The position numbers and the translations under genes were made by a program. Below, piece after piece: positions 5,652-8,418 of a stretch of 8,418 bases of DNA (its first letter is position 1; every line of letters begins with the position of its first letter). This stretch comes from Chloroflexota bacterium (lineage in GTDB: Bacteria > Chloroflexota > Dehalococcoidia > UBA2979), in the NCBI GenBank assembly GCA_016875695.1, contig VGPB01000079.1, positions 1-8,418 of the forward strand, in the 5' to 3' direction. The notes under the pieces are model-generated. The model made no database searches, was not told where the DNA came from, and saw nothing but the letters and a program-made list of their open reading frames with translations.

Positions 5652-6332
5652 ACGCCCGCGCCCCGCCTGCTGCTGTTCGACCTCGACATGACGCTGCTGC
5701 GCGCCACCGTCGCGTCGCGCGACGCCATGACGCGCGCCTTCGCTGCGCTGACCGGTGTTGTCGGCGCTTTCGCGGACATCCGCTTCGCCGGCCGCACTGA
5801 TCGCTGGATCGCGCAGCAGGCCGCCGCCTCCGCCGGCGTCGCGCTCGACGACGCACTGTTCGCCGCCTTCGCCGCCGCATACGCCGACGATCTGCGCACC
5901 ACGCTCGCGACGCAGCCGTGCTCCGCGCTGCCCGGCGCCGCCGCGCTGCTCGCCGCGCTCAGCACGCACGACGCGGCGCCGCTCGGCGTCGCGACCGGCA
6001 ACCTGCGCGCGACCGCCGCGCTGAAGATCGTCCACGCCGGCCTCGACGCATACCTCGCCCCGTCGCGCGGCGGCTACGGCGACCTGCACGCGGAGCGCCC
6101 CGACGTGCTGCGCGCAGCCGTTGAGGCTTGCACCTGGCCCGCGCACGCGCGCGTCGTTGTCATCGGCGACTCGGAGCACGACGTCACCGCCGCGCACGCC
6201 ATCGGCGCCACCGCCGTCGGCGTCGCCACCGGCGCCCGCAGCGAGGCTGAGCTGCGCGCCGCCGGCGCCGCTGCCACGCTCCCCGGCCTGCGCGATACCG
6301 CCGCCGCGCTCCGCCTGCTGCTCGAGATCTGA
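5652..6332 (+). CDS. HAD superfamily hydrolase, phosphatase-like, with apparent ACG start
   Basis: HAD phosphatases transfer phosphate from small metabolites to an aspartate. Read from 5652 the protein is 226 residues. Motif I is FDLDMTLL (nucleophile D10, acid D12), motif II is ATGNLRATAALK (T115), and motif IV is VVVIGDSEHDVTAA (D173, D177). A helical cap follows motif I (about residues 20-90), as in phosphoglycolate phosphatase-like members. GGYGDLHAERPDVLRAA fits the subgroup that reads GGFGSDHxxR, where the motif III lysine is not obvious. The first ATG (5688) would remove both motif I aspartates and cannot be the functional start. Between the rhodanese TAG and motif I there is no ATG, GTG or TTG. 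ACG 5652, well placed after a strong Shine-Dalgarno, gives MPAPRLLLFDLD. It could be a mutated ATG or a weak non-canonical start. A CTG at 5667 is a poorer choice. The substrate is unknown. Confidence 0.8.
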   Translation, partial: TPAPRLLLFDLDMTLLRATVASRDAMTRAFAALTGVVGAFADIRFAGRTDRWIAQQAAASAGVALDDALFAAFAAAYADDLRTTLATQPCSALPGAAALLAALSTHDAAPLGVATGNLRATAALKIVHAGLDAYLAPSRGGYGDLHAERPDVLRAAVEACTWPAHARVVVIGDSEHDVTAAHAIGATAVGVATGARSEAELRAAGAAATLPGLRDTAAALRLLLEI

Positions 6333-6337
6333 GTGCC

Positions 6338-6498
6338 GCGCTCGTCATAGGTGGCTCGGAGCACGCGCGCGATCGGCACGATGCTCCCATCGGCGCGACA
6401 CCACCCTCGCGTTCCGGCTGCTGCTCGACATCGAGCGCGCGATGCACGTCGCGGTGGCGGCTGCGTACCCGGCGCCGTCCCGCAGGCAGGCGGTCTGA
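6338..6498 (+). pseudogene. decayed duplicate of the HAD gene 3' end
   Basis: Two blocks repeat the C-terminal coding part of the HAD gene just upstream. Bases 6344-6364 match 6159-6179 at 18 of 21 positions and encode VIGGSEH beside the original VIGDSEH. Bases 6396-6432 match 6293-6329 at 30 of 37 positions and encode RDTTLAFRLLLDI beside RDTAAALRLLLEI. The spacing between blocks is about 82 bases shorter than in the intact gene and the two blocks are in different frames, so it cannot make a protein domain. The second frame runs on to a TGA at 6496-6498. It is the remnant of a tandem paralogue or of a duplication followed by deletion. The rest of 6333-6503 holds nothing else I can identify. 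Confidence 0.6.
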
Positions 6499-6503
6499 TT
6501 CCG

Positions 6504-6565
6504 CCCGGGGAGTGCGACGGGCGTAGCCCCTCGCGCAACGCAGGGTGGGTGGGCCGGTTCCTCAG
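6504..6565 (-). repeat. family 2 dispersed repeat, copy B
   Basis: It is aligned with 3213-3273 over its whole length with a few substitutions and small indels, and the hairpin here has one mismatch in the long stem. Its right edge (CTCAG) contains the complement of the kinase gene's TGA, so the repeat itself supplies or overlaps the stop codon, again at the 3' end of a minus-strand gene. Confidence 0.75.
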
Positions 6566-8173
6566 TCATGGTTCGCGCCCAGCGCCGCCCGCGCGCCACG
6601 TCGCAGCTTAGACGCCGTAAACGGCCGCGGCAGCCACGCCGCGCCCGCGGTGCGTGCCGCCTCCGCATCGCCGCCGACCAGCAGCAGCCGCGCCCCGCCG
6701 GCGGCGTCGCCTGCGAGAGTGCTGCCCGCGCCGTCGACGAGGCGTGCCGCCGCGATCACCAGCTCGAAGCGCCCGTCCGCGAGCAGCGCGCGCGCCTCGT
6801 GCAGCGACGCCGCACCCAGCGGCGCGTAGCCCGCGCTGCCTAGCACCTCGGTGACTAGCGCGCGCACCGCGCCCTCGGTCTCCACCACTAGCACCCGCTC
6901 CCCGCCACCACGCTCCGCGCTCGGGGCCGCAGCGAGTGCCGCTGGCGCGTCGTCGCCCAGCGGCACTCGATGACGAAGCGCGCGCCGCCGCCCGGCGCCG
7001 CCTCCACCCAGATCGCGCCGCCGTGCGCGCGCACGATGCCGTACGCCGGCGCCAGCCTCCGCCCGGCGCCCTCGCCCACCACCCGCGTCGAGAAGAACGG
7101 CTCGAACACGCGCTGCCGCTGCGCGGGCGGGACGCCCGGCCCGTCGTCGTCGATCGTCACGCGCACGCGCTCGTCCACCACCGCGCTCGCGATGCGCACC
7201 GTGCCGCCGCGCGGCTGCAGCGCCTGCTGTGCGTACGCCAGCACGTTCAGCACCACCTGCTCCAGCTGGTACTGGTCGCCGTGCAGCAGCGGCAGCACCC
7301 GCAGGTCGAGCGCCATGTGCACGCCGCTCGCCGCGAGCGGCGTGCGCCGCACCTCCACCACGCGCGCCAGCACCGCGTTCAGGTCCATGACCTCCACGCG
7401 TGGCAGCGGGGTGCGCCCGAACTCCAGCAGCCGCCGTAGCACTCGCCCGGCGCGCTGCGCTTCGCGCGCGATCGTCGCCGCCGCGCGCGGCTGTTCGGCG
7501 GCCGGCAGCGTCTCCATTAGCTCCGCGTACCCGAGGATCGTCGTCAGCGGGTTGTTCAGCTCGTGCGCTACGCCCGTCACGAAGTCGCCGAGCGCCGCCA
7601 TGCGCGCACGGCCCTCGGTCCCCCCTTCGAGGGGTGGGGGCTTCGCCTCCCCCTCGCCCCCGAAGGGGGGAGAGGGGGGCGGGGGGGGGGTGAGGGCTCG
7701 GCGAGCCGCGGTCCCAGCGCGTGCACGTAGCGCTCCAGCGCCAGCCCGTCCCGCGCGCTGAACGCCAGCGGCGCGTCCGCGCACAGCACGACTGCACCGG
7801 CGACCGCGCCGCGCGCGAACAGCGGCACGCGCGCGATCGAGCGCACGCCGTACGCCGCAAGCGGCGTCAGCGGCGGCTGGTCGCCCGCGACGTGACGCAG
7901 CTCGCCCGCGATCGAAGGCTCACGGGAGCGCGCCAGCACCAGCTCCGCCGCGTCGATGCCCGCGAGCGGCGCCGGATACACCGCGAGCGTGGTCGCGCGC
8001 TCGCCCTGCAGCTGCAGCACCACCGCCCACTCGAACGGCAGCGCGGCGCGCAGCTCCTGCAGCACTGCGCTGCGCGCGTGCGCGAGGTTGCCGGGCAGTG
8101 CCGCGGCGCGCAGCCCCGCCAGCTCGACGCCCGCGTCCACGTCCTTCCCGCGCTCTGACGGCCCAGCCTGCAT
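6562..8173 (-). pseudogene. hybrid sensor kinase GAF-HisKA-HATPase-receiver, two frame changes, degenerate motifs
   Basis: Three reading frames together make one protein. Frame 1, from ATG 8173 (MQAGPSERGKDV), holds a GAF-like domain ending RVPLFARGAVAGAVVLCADA and ALERYVHALGPRLAE. It switches inside the repeat at 7617-7697. Frame 2 holds HisKA with an intact phospho-histidine (HELNNPL, codon 7563-7565) and a HATPase. Its D-box DDDGPGV (around 7143) and FEPFFSTR are good, but the N-box asparagine is tyrosine (LAYAQQAL, 7233-7235) and the second glycine box is GAGRRL (7051-7068) instead of GTGLGL. Frame 3 starts at about 6965 (FVIE to PLGDDAP) and is receiver-like (VLVVETEGAVRALV to LPRPFTASKL). 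It has no acidic pair, alanine where the phospho-aspartate should be (6748-6750) and arginine for the conserved lysine (6625-6627). One base restored at each junction would join all three. Such kinases sense a cytoplasmic signal through GAF, but here activity is doubtful. The frame is open upstream of 8173 to the window edge, so the start is uncertain. Confidence 0.75.
7617..7697 (+). repeat. family 1 dispersed repeat, copy d, with extension and G10 tract, inside the kinase gene
   Basis: 7647-7697 matches the family 1 unit (CTCCCCCTCGCCCCCG, then GGGGGGAGAGGGGGGC and GGGGTGAGGGC). 7617-7646 adds a further GC-rich arm (CCCCCCTTCGAGGGGTGGGGG). A run of ten G occupies 7681-7690. It sits exactly between the GAF and HisKA parts of the kinase, read there as a proline-rich linker. 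Confidence 0.75.
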
Positions 8174-8418
8174 CGCCCACCGCTCGCCGCCGGCCGCCCG
8201 GCGCCGTGATCGCCTCGCCCGCTCAACGGCGCTGCCCTGATCTTCGGCGTCCGCCCGCGTGTCCAGTATCCGGGCGCACCTCACCTCGAACGTTGAGCAT
8301 TTGCGACCATGGCCGGGAGCGCGCGACGCCTCAGCGGTGCCGCCGCCCGCTGCGCGTTCCCTGAGGCGCGGCGCGCCTCGCCAGCGGCGCGCGCCGGCCG
8401 CGGCGCCTAGTTCGCCAT
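8174..8418. other. GC-rich stretch upstream of the kinase, no gene identified
   Basis: The kinase frame stays open on the minus strand to the window edge (with a GTG at 8284) but encodes only Arg/Ala/Gly-rich sequence without a recognisable domain, so I take it as untranslated or as a poorly conserved leader. A 7-bp perfect hairpin (8363-8369 with 8373-8379) is present. An ATG at the very edge (8418 on the minus strand) meets a TAG three codons later. No promoter is clear. Confidence 0.4.

Noticed and set aside
5688..6332. HAD gene starting at ATG 5688
   Set aside because: It would delete both motif I aspartates and has no ribosome binding site at the right distance.

Overview
The window is very GC-rich DNA (about 70% by eye, less in the first ~900 bases), with no RNA gene, CRISPR array or insertion sequence that I can recognise. 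The gene content (cysteine desulfurase, PyrE-like enzyme, DinB, DUF429, rhodanese, HAD, hybrid sensor kinase) and the dispersed GC-rich hairpin repeats suggest a high-GC free-living bacterium. Chloroflexota is my best guess, held weakly. No gene here is diagnostic of a phylum.

Layout. 1-896: a lower-GC stretch with a broken gene for a membrane-anchored protein, cut by an in-frame TAG just after its transmembrane helix. 985-1442: a frameshifted relic of a small basic protein with a GAP-x-GNTNALxxG-type start. 1489-2685: an intact group I cysteine desulfurase. 2849-3073: a small excisionase/MerR-like DNA-binding protein behind a good sigma-70-type promoter. 3074-3276: a non-coding stretch dense in hairpins. 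On the minus strand, DUF429 (broken), DinB and a PyrE-like phosphoribosyltransferase run in that order from 5245 down to 3277, with 7 bp and 55 bp gaps, and look like one transcription unit. Divergent from it, rhodanese (5307-5648) and a HAD phosphatase (5652-6332) form a tightly coupled pair. Behind the HAD gene lies a decayed duplicate of its own 3' end (6338-6498). 6562-8173 on the minus strand encodes a GAF-HisKA-HATPase-receiver hybrid kinase, broken by two frame changes and with degenerate catalytic motifs.

Two repeat families recur. Family 1 (four copies: 1401, 2700, 5177, 7647) is a GC-rich hairpin followed by a GGGGTGAGGG-type tail. It sits between genes, but one copy overlaps the only possible start of the DUF429 gene and another lies inside the kinase gene, with a run of ten G at the frame switch. 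Family 2 (two copies: 3213, 6504) is a ~61-bp unit with an 11-bp hairpin, each abutting the stop codon of a minus-strand gene.

The strongest themes are gene decay and repeat insertion. The four apparent frame changes are each consistent with one missing base in G/C-rich sequence, so uncorrected assembly indels must be excluded before calling these genes dead. I do not see a convincing new multi-gene system. The most interesting objects are the repeat-interrupted kinase with its G10 tract and pseudo-receiver, the PyrE homologue without the usual loop lysines, and the rhodanese-HAD junction with an apparent ACG start.
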